A DNA stretch of 64,000 bases from Cheilinus undulatus (GCF_018320785.1 NC_054876.1:6856207-6920206); one strand, 5' to 3'; shown: positions 48,568-57,600, counted from the first letter of the stretch. Notes: generated by a model from the letters alone, not told the origin. A program made the numbers and translations.

Positions 48568-50158
48568 CATTATTATTATTATTATTATTATGTATGATTC
48601 AGACCAAGTAGGCCTTGGTCTGGAGTCTGCAGAGAGACTCTCTGAACAGCGAAAAAGAGCGTCTTTACAGCTCTGGCATTTGGAACATCCTTGAGTCTCA
48701 AGTTTGAGTCTCGTGATTAGAAAGCTCAGTTTGTCCTTGAACCTTGGATATACACTAAGACAGCTGCATAGAGGCCTTTGGTGGCATACACAGAGTATAA
48801 ACTTAAAACATCTTTAATTTTGCTAAAAAGTGAACAGATCTAAAGAGAAATTTTCCTAAATCAAGGACTCTTACCAAATAAACTACTAACAAGTTAGATT
48901 TGAAAATTTTCATAATTAGCAATAAATGATCAAACAAACCATTGATAAAGAATTACAGATGAACCAAATTATCCAACACTTCTGTGAGTGATATTCTATA
49001 GAACTTCTTCTCTGACCACTGCATTTAGATGTCCTAAAATTAAAGATCTGAAGAAGAGGAATTATTTTATAAGACTACTGAAACACTGAACATGTCCCCC
49101 TTCTCAGTCTGGTTAGGGGTGGAGCAAAAGTTCAAATGTCTTTAGGTCTTTATCACATGTAACTAATCTCTGTATCTCCTGTAGCAAACAGACATCATAT
49201 CTTTATTGTAAACAGACTTATTTTGACTGGTTTTCCCAAAGGTTGACACCATCTCCTCCATGTCTTTTTTAAACAGGTGATGGAGATGAGGAGGAGGGAC
49301 AAGAACAGCGGATGCCGAACTGCTTCGACTACTTCATGCACATATTGTGCATCTTCTGGAAGATTCTGTTCGCTTTCGTCCCGCCAACAGAATACTGGAA
49401 CGGCTGGGCATGCTTCATCGTATCAATCTCTGTCATCGGCATCTTAACTGCTATAATCGGAGACCTGGCCTCTCATTTTGGCTGCACCGTTGGCCTGAGA
49501 GACACCGTCACGGCTGTGGTCTTTGTAGCTCTGGGGACTTCTCTTCCTGGTGAGTGGCTCCATCTTAGGCTGTGTATGAGAAGTAGAGGTTGGGTTGTGA
49601 TTTAAATGATGATTTTGTTCAGTTTAAATCTTAATTTCTTATTCAGGTTGTTGCCATTATGGTTTTTGTTGAACTGATATGCCTGCCCCTGCTACTTCTC
49701 TGCTGGTTCTCAAAGATGGCAGCGCCCACAAATTGGCCGTACTGTACTCACACATTTTCTGTCTACACTCTTTTTCCCCAGACACCTTTGCCAGTAAAGT
49801 GGCCGCCACTCAGGACCAGTATGCAGACGCATGTGTGGGAAATGTGACCGGAAGCAACGCGGTGAATGTGTTTCTGGGCATTGGCGTGGCGTGGTCTGTG
49901 GCTGCTATATACTGGGAGGTCAAAGGTAAGGTTTTCCGCGTGGACCCTGGCTCACTGGCCTTCTCTGTGACACTCTTCACCATATTTGCCTTCTTCGCTA
50001 TGGGAGTGTTGATGCTGCGCAGGAAGCCGTCCATAGGGGGCGAACTGGGAGGACCAAGGATCCCCAAAATCCTCACCACGCTGACTTTCTTTGGACTCTG
50101 GTTCCTCTACGTCCTCTTCTCCAGCTTGGAGGCCTATTGCCATATACAAGGCTTCTGA
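24187..50158 (+). CDS. slc8a: Na+/Ca2+ exchanger, SLC8 (NCX) family, complete coding region in 12 exons
   Basis: Electrogenic plasma-membrane antiporter that exports Ca2+ in exchange for Na+. Joining 24187-24534, 31105-31242, 31377-31604, 31696-31977, 34523-34957, 38006-38367, 41261-41364, 41915-41932, 44443-44555, 46156-46255, 49277-49549 and 49782-50158 gives 2778 nt in one frame, 925 residues plus TGA; every junction is GT-AG. Order: signal peptide (1-27), first membrane helices, alpha-1 repeat (GSSAPE near 142), XIP-like basic segment (about 260-280), large cytoplasmic loop with Calx-beta domains CBD1 and CBD2 (about 365-635), alpha-2 repeat (GDLASHFG to [10 protein letters not shown]), last helices and the NCX ending EAYCHIQGF. 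Length is near mammalian NCX2 (about 921). The paralogue is uncertain. The WLKRG-S-ALLLNQ segment and the neighbouring hnrnpl resemble NCX2, but the split N-terminal half differs from the single large exon of mammalian NCX1-3 and may indicate fish NCX4. Family assignment is near certain. Confidence 0.96.
25151..26710 (-). mobile_element. Penelope-like retroelement, broken (reverse transcriptase plus GIY-YIG)
   Basis: On the minus strand three frames in series read as a Penelope-like element. 26706-26305 has [32 protein letters not shown]; 26254-25907 has [23 protein letters not shown]; 25982-25422 has [11 protein letters not shown] and [20 protein letters not shown], all RT motifs of this class. 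Further on, around 25420-25300, YIGETGR-like and [12 protein letters not shown] residues fit the GIY-YIG endonuclease. The changes of frame (near 26260-26310 and 25975) mean it is inactive. The start is missing; there is degraded sequence up to about 26960. It lies antisense in slc8a intron 1. Confidence 0.85.
27567..28549 (+). mobile_element. hAT-type non-autonomous transposon, copy A (983 bp)
   Basis: It begins CAGGCCTGTATTCAACC and ends CTGTCAGCCCTA. Flanks GTCATATG (27559-27566) and GTCATAAG (28550-28557) differ at one of 8 bases and look like a target-site duplication. It is the inverted partner of 29303-30311. No transposase frame is visible. The 8-bp duplication and TAGGGCTG-type ends suggest hAT. 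Confidence 0.82.
28844..29182 (+). pseudogene. Nicotinamide riboside kinase-like (nmrk) fragment in slc8a intron
   Basis: An open frame without an ATG translates to [43 protein letters not shown] and [15 protein letters not shown]. These correspond to the central and C-terminal part of nicotinamide riboside kinases ([31 protein letters not shown]), which phosphorylate nicotinamide riboside for NAD+ synthesis. The N-terminal ATP-binding loop and the last part (VVYLDG) are absent; the similarity stops near 29135. It sits inside intron 1 of slc8a on the same strand, between two inverted hAT copies. It is probably a non-functional retrocopy or captured gene fragment. An unspliced exon of a nested gene is possible but less likely, since no partner exon is visible. 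Confidence 0.75.
29257..31055. mobile_element. DNA transposon remnant with about 150-bp terminal inverted repeats, split by hAT copy B
   Basis: The left repeat (29257-29302 plus 30320-30395) contains AATCTCATAAACCCATATTT and ATCAGCTCATTTTGAATTTG. The right repeat (about 30905-31055) carries the reverse complement, with ATTAAAAATTAGCTTATATT and AAAATATGGATTTATGAGAT. Between them, degraded sequence (for example TCTCTAGATTCTCTGA) resembles a repeat I know from other fish. The superfamily is uncertain. Confidence 0.7.
29303..30311 (-). mobile_element. hAT-type non-autonomous transposon, copy B (1009 bp), inverted to copy A
   Basis: Ends TAGGGCTGACAGC and CTACAGCCCTA are inverted repeats flanked by a perfect 8-bp duplication ACAATATG (29295-29302, 30312-30319). 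Sequence is shared along its length with copy A in the opposite direction. It has inserted into another transposon, whose terminal repeat resumes after it. Confidence 0.88.
31105..31242 (+). CDS. slc8a: slc8a exon: start of alpha-1 repeat
   Basis: 46 codons, residues 117-162, phase 0 at both ends. It encodes the loop [12 protein letters not shown] and [28 protein letters not shown]. The GSSAPE motif belongs to the alpha-1 repeat that lines the ion-binding site in NCX proteins. Acceptor ACTACAG ends at 31104; donor GTACAA starts at 31243. Confidence 0.95.
31377..31604 (+). CDS. slc8a: slc8a exon: rest of alpha-1 repeat and following helices
   Basis: 76 codons, residues 163-238, phase 0 at both ends. 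It continues with [24 protein letters not shown], the second half of alpha-1, then [18 protein letters not shown] and a helix ending SPGIVE. The intron before it is only 134 nt and the one after only 91 nt. Confidence 0.95.
31696..31977 (+). CDS. slc8a: slc8a exon: last N-terminal helix, XIP region, start of cytoplasmic loop
   Basis: 94 codons, residues 239-332, phase 0 at both ends. It starts [19 protein letters not shown], followed by an amphipathic basic stretch rich in R, K and Y ([14 protein letters not shown]), the autoinhibitory XIP segment of NCX exchangers. The remainder is a poorly conserved acidic and serine-rich linker ending NNDE. Confidence 0.94.
31978..34522 (+). other. slc8a intron 4
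   Basis: 2545 nt, GT-AG. Apart from the SINE at 33303-33490 no feature is recognised. Confidence 0.8.
33303..33490 (+). mobile_element. tRNA-derived SINE (slc8a intron 4)
   Basis: GTAGTCAAGTGGTTAAGGCG and CCCGGGTTTGAATCCGGCC form the tRNA-like head; the body CTCTCATCCCTGTTTTTGAG and the tail CAAATACAAATCTTAAAAAA match the copy at 1768-1962. Confidence 0.82.
34523..34957 (+). CDS. slc8a: slc8a exon: cytoplasmic loop and most of Calx-beta domain 1
   Basis: 145 codons, residues 333-477. It starts [20 protein letters not shown], followed by [14 protein letters not shown], both conserved in the NCX loop. CBD1 begins near [16 protein letters not shown] and runs to [10 protein letters not shown]. 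The donor is GTGAGT at 34958. Reading through the donor gives only a short tail and a stop near 35020. Confidence 0.95.
35089..35671. mobile_element. hAT-type element, copy 1 (583 bp), slc8a intron 5
   Basis: It starts TAACCTGACACGCCAGATGG and ends CCATCTGCATTGCAAGGTTAG, imperfect inverted repeats, between perfect TAATAGTG octamers (35081-35088, 35672-35679). The second copy is at 61991-62525. Shared inner sequence includes GGATGAACGTTCTGTCTGTC and CGGGCCAATCAGAGCAACAA. Confidence 0.85.
35955..36340 (+). repeat. Composite repeat copy 3 (slc8a intron 5)
   Basis: The head CAACCCCAGTTGTGATTTAT at about 35960 is followed from 36078 by TTTTTGCCA, ACTTTTA and AACCCC words in the same direction as copy 1. 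A further short run lies at 36655-36770. Confidence 0.65.
36355..36660 (-). mobile_element. LINE/SINE 3'-end fragments
   Basis: GGATAAGATATTCCTTTATT then AGTCCTACAAC is the reverse of GTGGGACTAATAAAGGAATA found at 51663, a LINE 3' tail. At 36483, GGATTTATATAGCACCTTTC with GGTCGCTTTACA is the reverse of an L2-type tail. Confidence 0.5.
36661..38005 (+). other. slc8a intron 5, 3' part
   Basis: A short run of TTTTTGCCACTCTTAAACC words at 36655-36770, otherwise unassigned, ending with TATTTTTTCAG before the CBD1/CBD2 exon. Confidence 0.7.
38006..38367 (+). CDS. slc8a: slc8a exon: CBD1 Ca2+ site and most of CBD2
   Basis: Residues 478-597 plus two bases. [13 protein letters not shown] supplies the acidic Ca2+ ligands that close CBD1. 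[10 protein letters not shown] is the conserved hinge into CBD2, and [15 protein letters not shown] is a CBD2 strand-loop motif. It ends in phase 2 within a Ser codon; donor GTGAGA at 38368. In mammalian NCX1 the alternatively spliced block follows at this point. Confidence 0.95.
39585..39705 (+). mobile_element. SINE fragment (slc8a intron 6)
   Basis: CAGTGGTTGCAGGATTAATT corresponds to a B-box region, followed by the conserved body CTCTCTCCCCATATTTCCTG and TCTCTCTTAAGCTGTCCTAT. The A box is lost. Confidence 0.6.
40120..40230 (+). mobile_element. LINE 3'-tail fragment with TATCTTGTCT repeats
   Basis: AATTTCCCTATGGGGATATT then AAAGTCTATCTTGTCTTATC, a common 3' end of fish non-LTR elements. 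In slc8a intron 6. Confidence 0.5.
41261..41364 (+). CDS. slc8a: slc8a exon: end of CBD2 (position of NCX exons A/B)
   Basis: 104 nt, entering in phase 2 and leaving in phase 1. It encodes [20 protein letters not shown] and PKWLKRGLS. It occupies the place of the mutually exclusive exons A and B of NCX1/NCX3. Only one such exon was found. The usual DDEEYEK calcium motif reads NIEEYEK here, so two acidic residues are missing. A GT/CT-rich tract of about 60 nt precedes the acceptor. Confidence 0.93.
41915..41932 (+). CDS. slc8a: slc8a 18-nt microexon
   Basis: CACTGCTGCTAAACCAGG lies between acceptor CTTCACAG and donor GTAAGA. It enters and leaves in phase 1, so it is cassette-compatible. With its neighbours it reads S-ALLLNQ-G, matching the ALLLN segment of NCX1 and NCX2, where a tiny exon is also known. 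Skipping it would delete six residues in frame. Confidence 0.9.
42095..42292 (+). mobile_element. tRNA-derived SINE (slc8a intron 8)
   Basis: GTGGCCTAGCAGTTGTGTC and GTGGGTTCAAGTTCTGCCTG are eroded A and B boxes. The body (CATTCTGTCACTCTCTCCCC) and the tail (AATAAAGATTTAACA) match the same SINE family. There is an extra 20-nt insertion between the boxes. Confidence 0.75.
43575..43712 (-). mobile_element. tRNA-derived SINE, minus strand (slc8a intron 8)
   Basis: Read in reverse it starts GGGTGCCAGTTTAGCTCAGT (A box TAGCTCAGTTTG) and ends with a GCAAAAGCCCCAAAATAATC tail. A different, older subfamily from the + strand copies. Confidence 0.6.
44443..44555 (+). CDS. slc8a: slc8a exon: post-CBD2 loop
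   Basis: 113 nt, enters in phase 1 and leaves in phase 0. It encodes [37 protein letters not shown]. The [16 protein letters not shown] stretch is highly conserved in NCX proteins. Acceptor CCTAACAG ends at 44442; donor GTGTGT at 44556. Confidence 0.94.
45398..45863. mobile_element. hAT MITE (466 bp) in slc8a intron 9
   Basis: The ends CAGTTGTTCTCAACTGG and GGTTCAGAACCACTG are inverted repeats; flanks ATGTAAAT (45390-45397) and ATGTAAAC (45864-45871) differ at one base. A related end, CAGTGGTTCTCAACTGGTGG, occurs at 52090. Confidence 0.83.
46156..46255 (+). CDS. slc8a: slc8a exon: end of cytoplasmic loop
   Basis: 100 nt, phase 0 in and phase 1 out. It encodes [34 protein letters not shown]; the TVDKL and [14 protein letters not shown] motifs are diagnostic of NCX. 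The last G joins GTGAT of the next exon to give GDGDEEE. Confidence 0.94.
46256..47255 (+). other. slc8a intron 10, 5' part
   Basis: Unassigned AT-rich sequence before the L2-like LINE. Confidence 0.6.
47256..48598 (+). mobile_element. L2-like LINE, 5'-truncated, reverse transcriptase C-terminal half
   Basis: An open frame of about 308 codons (47535-48461) carries [29 protein letters not shown], and the C-terminal [19 protein letters not shown] block of L2/CR1-clade LINEs. Upstream in-frame sequence from about 47364 includes [20 protein letters not shown] and GVPQGSVL. The 3' end has a conserved AAAAGCGCTATGTAAGTG hairpin-like tail followed by (TTA)n at 48538-48590. It lies in sense orientation in slc8a intron 10. 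The intact frame suggests a fairly young insertion. Confidence 0.85.
48538..48590 (+). repeat. (TTA)n microsatellite, LINE tail
   Basis: About 17 units of TTA with one ATCATT interruption directly after the L2 3' end, the usual tail of this LINE type. Confidence 0.9.
48599..49276 (+). other. slc8a intron 10, 3' part
   Basis: Unassigned sequence after the LINE, ending TTTTTTAAACAG. Confidence 0.6.
49277..49549 (+). CDS. slc8a: slc8a exon: C-terminal helices and alpha-2 repeat start
   Basis: 273 nt, phase 1 in and out. After an acidic stretch and [20 protein letters not shown] come [12 protein letters not shown], a helix, then [30 protein letters not shown], the first half of the alpha-2 repeat that pairs with alpha-1 at the transport site. 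Donor GTGAGT at 49550. Confidence 0.95.
49782..50158 (+). CDS. slc8a: slc8a last coding exon
   Basis: It begins [17 protein letters not shown], then [19 protein letters not shown] (end of alpha-2), two more helices with the [14 protein letters not shown] loop between them, and EAYCHIQGF before TGA at 50156-50158. The acceptor TTCCCCAG is at 49781, after a 232-nt intron. The ending is typical of vertebrate NCX proteins. Confidence 0.95.
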
Positions 50159-50558
50159 AACACATCAACAGAACATCCGCCTGTAAAATACTACCATCAA
50201 CTACCATCAATATCTGCTGCCATGGTTCATGAAATAGTCTACACGCTCCAGACTGACAAACCCGTGAGTCACAATCAGTGCAGATTGTGACCGAATTGAT
50301 TCAGTTGAACTTCTAAACAACACACATGGACTGTTTTCATAAAGAGAGAAATTGTCATTGTTACTCTGTGATGTCAATGGATTGTGTTTCATTCTACCTT
50401 GAATTCCTGAGGGTTCACTACCTGGATTTCAAGTTTGTTCCTGTTTCTCCTAACACTGACAGAGGCTGATACTCAAGACTGCATTCTGTTGTTATTAAAT
50501 GAGAGAGTAAATCTTGATTTTTTTTTCCTTCATTAGAAGAGCTTTGGAAGCTACAACA

Positions 50559-50564
50559 AATAAA
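50559..50564 (+). terminator. candidate poly(A) signal downstream of slc8a
   Basis: AATAAA lies 400 nt after the slc8a stop codon in AT-rich sequence. It is the nearest canonical hexamer I noticed. Longer 3' UTRs are possible because no other gene starts until 54614. Confidence 0.3.
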
Positions 50565-50962
50565 AGCCACCACTTGTATAATAAAATATAAAGTATACCC
50601 CACTCTTTTATACTGAATCAGTAGAAAATAACTTGTGCTGTTCACCAGACAAAATATGACCCAGGATAGTTTTAGTTTTGATTTGATCAGTAACAGTTTT
50701 TTCATGAATTACTAGATAGAACTTCCAGTTTGCAGAGTATCCTCTTGATTTTTAAAGCAAATTTGTTTAAGCACTTAAAATAATATTTGAAGCAGCTACC
50801 TTGTGCATCTGACACTTCACTATGTGAACACTATACCAGTAGGGGCTTGGTGCTATCACTTCTGTCAGCTCATTATGCCTTTAGGTATTCCTTTACTACT
50901 GACTGACTCTCAGATTAAACAATTATTAAAGTATTTTCAGGTTGAAAATAAGCTTTTATGAA

Positions 50963-50995
50963 AGCCTGATTTATACTTCTGCTGAACGTTTTTGT
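50963..50995 (+). repeat. AGCCTGATTTATACTT repeat end
   Basis: Inverted relative to GGTATAAATCAGGCT at 52917-52931. The two could be ends of one 1.97-kb element in the slc8a-hnrnpl spacer, but no matching target duplication is seen. Confidence 0.4.
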
Positions 50996-51639
50996 CTCTG
51001 GGCAAATTGACCGGCAGTCCTTAAGAATTCTGGCCATTTAGAACAACTACTGTACATTTGCTTTAGCTGGCCATATGTGACTAATAGCATGCATTTAACC
51101 ACGATAAAACATAAAAACAGAAACACTGAGATACAGCTTCATGTCTGGACTGGGGACACATTTTTCTTTTTGAACCTGACCCAAGGCCAAAACGGTAGAA
51201 GCTGAGCTGACAGTAATTGTTATTCTGTTATCATAGCCTTCTTGGCACATATTACTTATGAACAGACGTTGGAAATGACTGAGAAAGACATCCTTTTCTT
51301 TTTCTTTTTGTAAGTCCTTTAAACAAACAATGAAATTGTGAACTGTTCCTTACGCACATAAAGTCAGTTGCAAAATATATGCTTACATTTAAGGAAAAAA
51401 AACAACAGCACTTAGCTTCACCTTAGCTCTGTTAGCCCATTAACACATTAGCTGCTACTGTAACTTACCAGCTTGCAACAGCCAATTACCATCCTCTGAA
51501 AACACCAACAAATCATCCAAACAGATAACTAACGAGAGCTTTGTTCGCTAGACACAACCTTAAAACTCAGCATTAAGTCATTTCCGTCAGTTGTCCCATT
51601 TAAGTCCTCAAAAACAGATGATCTCAATTGTAACCTCCA

Positions 51640-51690
51640 AGCCTTTCTAAATTTCCCCTTGTGGGACTAATAAAGGAATATCTTATCTTA
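51640..51690 (+). mobile_element. LINE 3'-tail fragment
   Basis: AATTTCCCCTTGTGGGACTA then ATAAAGGAATATCTTATCTT, the same tail type as at 36355 and 40180. Confidence 0.5.
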
Positions 51691-52089
51691 TGATGTGATT
51701 CTGTGTTCCACTTCATCTGAGAATTGGTCAGAGGTAGATTTACCCACTCATTGAAGTCCACTACAGCTCTCTTCTTGTCCCAGGCCTCGTCCCGCCTGCT
51801 GCATCAGTGTTCATATCTACAGTTCCCTTTGTTGTGGCTTCTTTATTACCTGCAGCGAGGGCAAATTAAAAATCCCTCCATCCCACCAATTTCCCTGCAT
51901 AGTTTTCAGTGGCTCTAAAGTCTCTCTGAGAGCTCTGACATCATCCACGTTGATCACATAAATATTCACTATTTAGATAGTCATGTGAAGCCTACATGGA
52001 GAAACAACCCCAGCACTAAACATGCAGTGGATCGTAGTAAAATTACTTTGAGTTTATATTAAAGGATTCTGACAATATGTCTTCTAGGT

Positions 52090-52300
52090 CAGTGGTTCTC
52101 AACTGGTGGGTCAGGATCCAGACCGGGTCGTGAAGCTGTTTCCATCCATCCATTTCTACACTGCTTATCCCATTTGGGTTTCTGGGAAGCTGTCTCTAGT
52201 GGGTCACAAATCAACAGCAGGAAAAAAATATGCAGCAAAAAGTTTACGATGTAAAAATCCCACAAGTGGACATACAGAACAAATCTACATTTGTTAGCTG
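52090..52300 (+). mobile_element. Partial hAT MITE related to 45398-45863, with insertion
   Basis: CAGTGGTTCTCAACTGGTGG matches the end of the 45.4-kb MITE. A CATCCATCCATTTCTACACT segment typical of other fish repeats interrupts it near 52141-52190, and GTGGGTCACAAATC continues after it. The right end was not found. Confidence 0.6.
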
Positions 52301-54489
52301 TTCTCGTGATAGGTTGTAAATTTCAGTCTTTTTCTCAAGATTTCAACTTAACAGTCCACTTTTCCTGGATAACAAAGCTGGTTCCCCAAGATAAGACAGG
52401 GAAATGCTGGCTTATGGAAACTCTGAAGTAGCCTGACATAAACCCCCTCAAAAATAAAACTCTGCATCAACATAACATAGACCACAAGCCCTGTGATTGG
52501 TCTGCTGGTTAGCACTGGGGGACAGCAGTCTCTAGATGTTTTCATGGCACTTTTCTGCTACAGAGCTGTAACTTAGAGCTTTGGCTCTGCTGGCATTGAG
52601 GCATTCATACTTATTCTATCATAGTGTGATATTTTTCCTCGTCAATTCACAGTGTTTTGGCATTTTGAGATGCTGAGAAAGTACAGCACAGCTGGAGCTC
52701 CACATACTCATACAATCATGCACAAACATGGCCCTTTGCTCCCCTCCTGGCTACACGTATCCTGTTTTTGGCTGTTTATTCTGTTGCTTTAAAGACAGCT
52801 ACTCAGTGCTGACTAGCACTTAGGTGGAACATTGCAGATTCATGCAGACACACAAACACAAAAGCCTGTAGTGTTCATGATGGCATAGACCACCCACCGC
52901 GTAGATTTGTCACGGAGGTATAAATCAGGCTGTAGGTCAGCTGTAGACGGGATGTAAGGCATGGGCTGTCAGCTGAGCTGCCACCTTTGTCCCTATAATT
53001 GATGCTATGCTTCCATAATGTTTTTATCTCTAAAGGATTACAGGGTAAATATCAATATTTTCACTTTTGCCACTTGGTTTGACAATTAAAGCTTCGATTT
53101 TTTTTTTTTCGTTTGCAGAGAGCAGCAGGTGTATTTCCTGTGTGTACTTTAGGTGCAAGCAAAGAACTGCAAAATAACTTTTTCAATTTTCTATGTGATC
53201 ATGTGCTTTATCTCTGTTGGTTTTTCTAAAATCTCCATGTTCGCAGCTAGTCCTGGGGAATCTGCTCCCAAATTGTCTGTTTTTAAAGTTAGATTCTTTT
53301 AAGAAAGCACTATATCATAATAAAGTCAATCACACAAAAGAAAACAAAGTTTACTATTTATGTGCACAGATTTAAATAAATAGATGAACTGGAAGTGTTT
53401 GAGTTTTAGGCCAATGATCAGTAGGAAGTATTTTCTTCAGGCTGTTATTAAAAACTAACTTTATTTTTAAATGAATAAACTGATCTCCGTCAAGCAGTGT
53501 TTATTTTTTATTCCAAAGCACCCACTGAAATAATCTCACCAAAGTGTCAGTAAGTGTTGATCAGGAAGGCACTACATGGACCCATCATTTAACTGAAAAC
53601 AATGAAAATTTGATTGTACCTAGAATCTGCCAGTAGGTGTGACTATTTGAAAGTGATTCATTCACCTCAGCTGTCTTATATGTTATTTATCAATGGTGTA
53701 ATTCAATGTATTTGTATTTGAATGTATTTGATCTGATATGAAGAGAAATGTATTGTAATTTATTGCAAGTTGTCATAAAATACATTTTAATTTTAATTGT
53801 GTCTCTTTTCATTACGTTGGGCTTCTCCGTTCTGTCCAGGGCCTTGATGCAGCCTAGTCTTTCTGGAGTTTAGTGTATAGATAAAGTTATATGAACATTT
53901 ATCTTTAGTCACAAAAATGTGAATTAACATTTTCTTGGTAATTCATTTTTTTCTCAAAATGCATATAAATCATACTATTCAGTTCTGGCAGAGAAACAAG
54001 GTCAGGTTAAAAAGCTGCTGTTTTCAAATGAGAAAGTTTTCATAGATTTTATAAGCCACAGTTATAAAGTATTACAGATCCACCGCTATTCAAAATCAAT
54101 GACCCATTGCTAGCCCCGACTCCTCCCTGGAACGATAGGATACTATCAGTGATTGACAGGGGGGACTCCACCAATGAAAGATGTAGCCGGTGACGCTTTG
54201 CGGTTGCATTAAAAGCCATGGGAAATCCAAAAATATTTAAGCTATCTTTGCCGTTGTTGTAAAAAATAAAATAGTTACCACGTCATCATTATAACTATAA
54301 TTGAAAAATACTGATTTTCAGTTTGAGGAAAGGTCTGCTGTGCTCACAGCGTTGACACCCCAAACAAACGCAGTCATATCTTCAAAATATGCAATTATTT
54401 TAATCAGTATTCCATCTGGGAAATAAGATGCTGCTTGGGGACAGCATCTGAATGTGGACTATTTAATAATTATGCATTTAAAGCCAGGA

Positions 54490-54613
54490 ACTGCCTCCTA
54501 TCGACAAATAACGGTTGATTTTATGCTATAGATTTTCACCCGGTCAGTGTAAGTGCTCCCTTTTCCCATACACTCTGAAAGCAGCAGTAGGCCGGCACTG
54601 GGGACAGGACAAC
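54490..54613 (+). promoter_or_regulatory. hnrnpl 5' UTR / proximal promoter region
   Basis: The sequence just upstream of the ATG is more GC- and CpG-rich than its surroundings and has no obvious TATA box, as expected of a housekeeping RNA-binding protein gene. The transcription start cannot be fixed from sequence alone. Confidence 0.35.
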
Positions 54614-54697
54614 ATGGCTGCTGCTGCGGGCAGGTACTACGGAGAAGGCGGCAGAGCAACGAAAAGACAGAAAACCGAAGACGGAGGAATGACAACG
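54614..54697 (+). CDS. hnrnpl: hnrnpl exon 1 (coding part)
   Basis: 28 codons from ATG at 54614, which sits in AACATGG. The frame stays open upstream to 54515, but vertebrate HNRNPL proteins show the MAAA-G-RYYG start, so this ATG is preferred. It encodes MAAAAGRYYGEGGRATKRQ and ends in phase 0 at donor GTGCGT (54698). Confidence 0.9.
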
Positions 54698-57600
54698 GTG
54701 CGTGTTTCTTCATATACGTTAACGTTTGAGTTTTATGGTGTAAAAATATGTAAAACTTTCTTTTGTTGGAGAGAAGAGCCAGGTAGCTAACCGACGCAAA
54801 CCTGTTATCGTTAACGCCAACTCGGTTAACGTTAGCTTCAGCTAACAACATCCATGGGGGTTCTGGTTCTTATTTTAATTAACAGTTAAAGAATATAACT
54901 GGTGTTTGCAGATTTAGTTGAAAATATATTAATAATGTACCTTTATGGCGAATATTCTTGTGAATATTCGACGTTTATCCATGCAAGCGTTTGACCTGAA
55001 CGTTAGTGACGTTAGTAACGCAAATATGAAACATTAACGGTTTTAAAGTAAAGCTTATAGACTGGAGCTGAACCCAGACGTTTATTATGATCTGTAAACA
55101 TCATGTTTGTGTTCTAGGAGAGCTACGATGACCCTCATAAACCGCTGCCTTCCCCGGTGGTACACATCAGGGGCCTGGTTGACGGTATTATGGAGGCAGA
55201 CCTGGTGGAGGCCCTGCAGGAGTTTGGGGCTATCAGGTAAAAACGGAGCTCATTAATTAATATACTGTCCGTCAGATATGTATCCTCTGTTTTTGTGATG
55301 TCCCGTAACTCCCCTCATACAGTCTCCATGGATCTAGATTTGTTCACATAGACAAACACAGACAGTGCATACAATACCATATCAACACAGTAATGTTATC
55401 AATCTAGAAAATCTAGAAAGTAAAACTTTCTGCCTCCTGTGGTTGATTGCTCGTGTCTAGTATTATTTCCACTGTCCCATATGGGGCAATTTCCATGTAT
55501 ACAACTTTATGAAGCAGCACTATGGACCAGTAACTTCCTGAGAAATTATCTGGGGTTTTTACGGCGGTTAGGGGTCAGGGCGTGGGTGTGGAGTTTGGAT
55601 GTTATCCCCATCCAGGCGTGGGTTCTCTCCGGTACCCCGGCTTCCTCTCACCACCAAAGACATGCTTGTTAGGTTAATCGGTGACTCTAAATTGGCTGTA
55701 GGTGTGAGTGGGAGCTTACCTGGTTGTTTGTCTCAATATGTGAGCCTGCCATTGACTACCCCGCCTCTCGACCAATGACAGCTGGGATAGGCTCCGGCCC
55801 CCGCGACCCCGAACGGGATGAGCGGTGTAGAAAATGGATGGTTTGATAGAAATCAGCTGGTGTGAAAAATATGTTGAAAACAATGGTTCTTTAAGTAGGG
55901 GTCATGAGACAATGAGTGGTGGTGTTTGTTGGGAGTTGCAAGATGCTCTCAATAAAACAAAGATCATTCAAAACGTTTGAAATGGTATATCCAAGCATTG
56001 TAGATCTACAGATAATGTTGAACATTTTTGTAGAATGGTGCTGGAAATGGAGACTTCTGGAAAATCAAGATGAAACACAAATAGTACATTTTAGGAAAAA
56101 ATCTTAACCAAGGAGCTTGTTTGTACTTAAGTTAGCTGGTGGTATCATATGGTGATCAGTATAAATACCTTGGCTTGACATTGGATGAACTCATGACATT
56201 TTAAAAAAGCGGTGAGCGTTCTCTCACAGTCAGCTGGTAGAGCCCTTGGATCAGTTTTAAAATGAAGTTAAATACTGTGGTGATCTTCGATTTCAAACTT
56301 AAGCACAGCTGAACACACAACAATTAATGTGTGTCTAGTGTCTGACTATGCCTCTGGTATTTTGGGGTTCCAGGAACACCGAAGTTGTAATTCTATACAT
56401 AACAGGGCTTTTTGTCCTCTTGGGAGTGCATAAATTCACATCAGCCATGGCTGTAGGTGGAGATATTGGATGGCAGTAAAGATGTCTGATCAGAGACTCT
56501 TCAATTGGGAGACCTTTCATTGTAATCCCAGGGTCAGTGAGTTAAAATGTGTGCTTTATGCAAAAATATGTAATTCATTTCTCAAAATAAGTTGCTATGT
56601 CACATTCAGGACATGAATAGTGCGGTTTATTATGTACAGACAAAAAATGTCTGTTGGTATTCTGGTTAAACCAACTACAAACATATTGTCTTCTGAAGAA
56701 AACTTACAACCTTGAGGCTTCAACAAATAACATTTTTATCTGCCTGGGAGGAAAGGCAGAATGTATTTATTACTGAGCTGGGAAAAGATCATGTAACTTT
56801 GTAACTGCTCGTAATGGATGGAATTTTTAAACCCTGCAATGGTATTTCTGGTGTTTTATAAATTCATGAGGGTTTGGGACTTTTTGTGCATGACATGTAA
56901 ACAAAGTACAATCAGTAAGTCGATCATAAGCCGTTTTTACACAGAGATTCCACAATGAAGGCGAAAAGGAATGCCCGTATCTGTTCCGCAACAAACAATT
57001 CACACAAAGGTATAACAGAGCCGCTCACGCTGGAGCTTACACACAGCCCAGCGTCCCGTAATCAGATGGCAGCCGCTGCCCGAGCTGCTGCTTTCAATGA
57101 AACTCCAAACTCTGGATTTCTTGGTTCAAAACTTTGTATTTTCTAAATAAAATATGGGGAAAATAACAAGAACATTCATTTTGATCGATTAGAACCAATA
57201 GACTTTTTCCCTCCATGTTTCTGAGTTGGAGGTCTGACTTTAAGCATTGTCACAGTGCACATATTTATGTTGGAGTTCGAAAACTTCAGAGTACCGAGCT
57301 CAGTTGAACACATCATGGAACTTTTCAGACGCCGCTGTGAGCAGAGATGTCTGCTCTCTCCTCTCCTGTACAGAGTTTGATCAGCTCTCTAACCTCGCAG
57401 TCTCTCCGGTTAATCCACATTATTCTTTTTTTTTAATCCCCCTGTTATTTTCTCCGATGAAATGCCGCTCGATTAAACCGCGCTGGTTGTTAAATCTCCC
57501 GTTTATGGAGACAGCAGCGCACACTCGCCGTTTCAGAATGCCGTGGCGTCCTTTCACATTCATTGCGAAATATTCTGTTACAGCTCTGATACTACCTCTC

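Larger units (their letters stand above)
50159..54489 (+). other. slc8a 3' UTR and spacer to hnrnpl
   Basis: It contains the slc8a 3' UTR of unknown length, the LINE tail at 51640, a MITE fragment at 52090 and paired AGCCTGATTTATAC ends at 50963 and 52931. No coding exon seen. Confidence 0.6.

Noticed and set aside
48538..48590. CRISPR-like or other spaced repeat array
   Set aside because: Simple TTA microsatellite at a LINE tail; no CRISPR features anywhere in the window.
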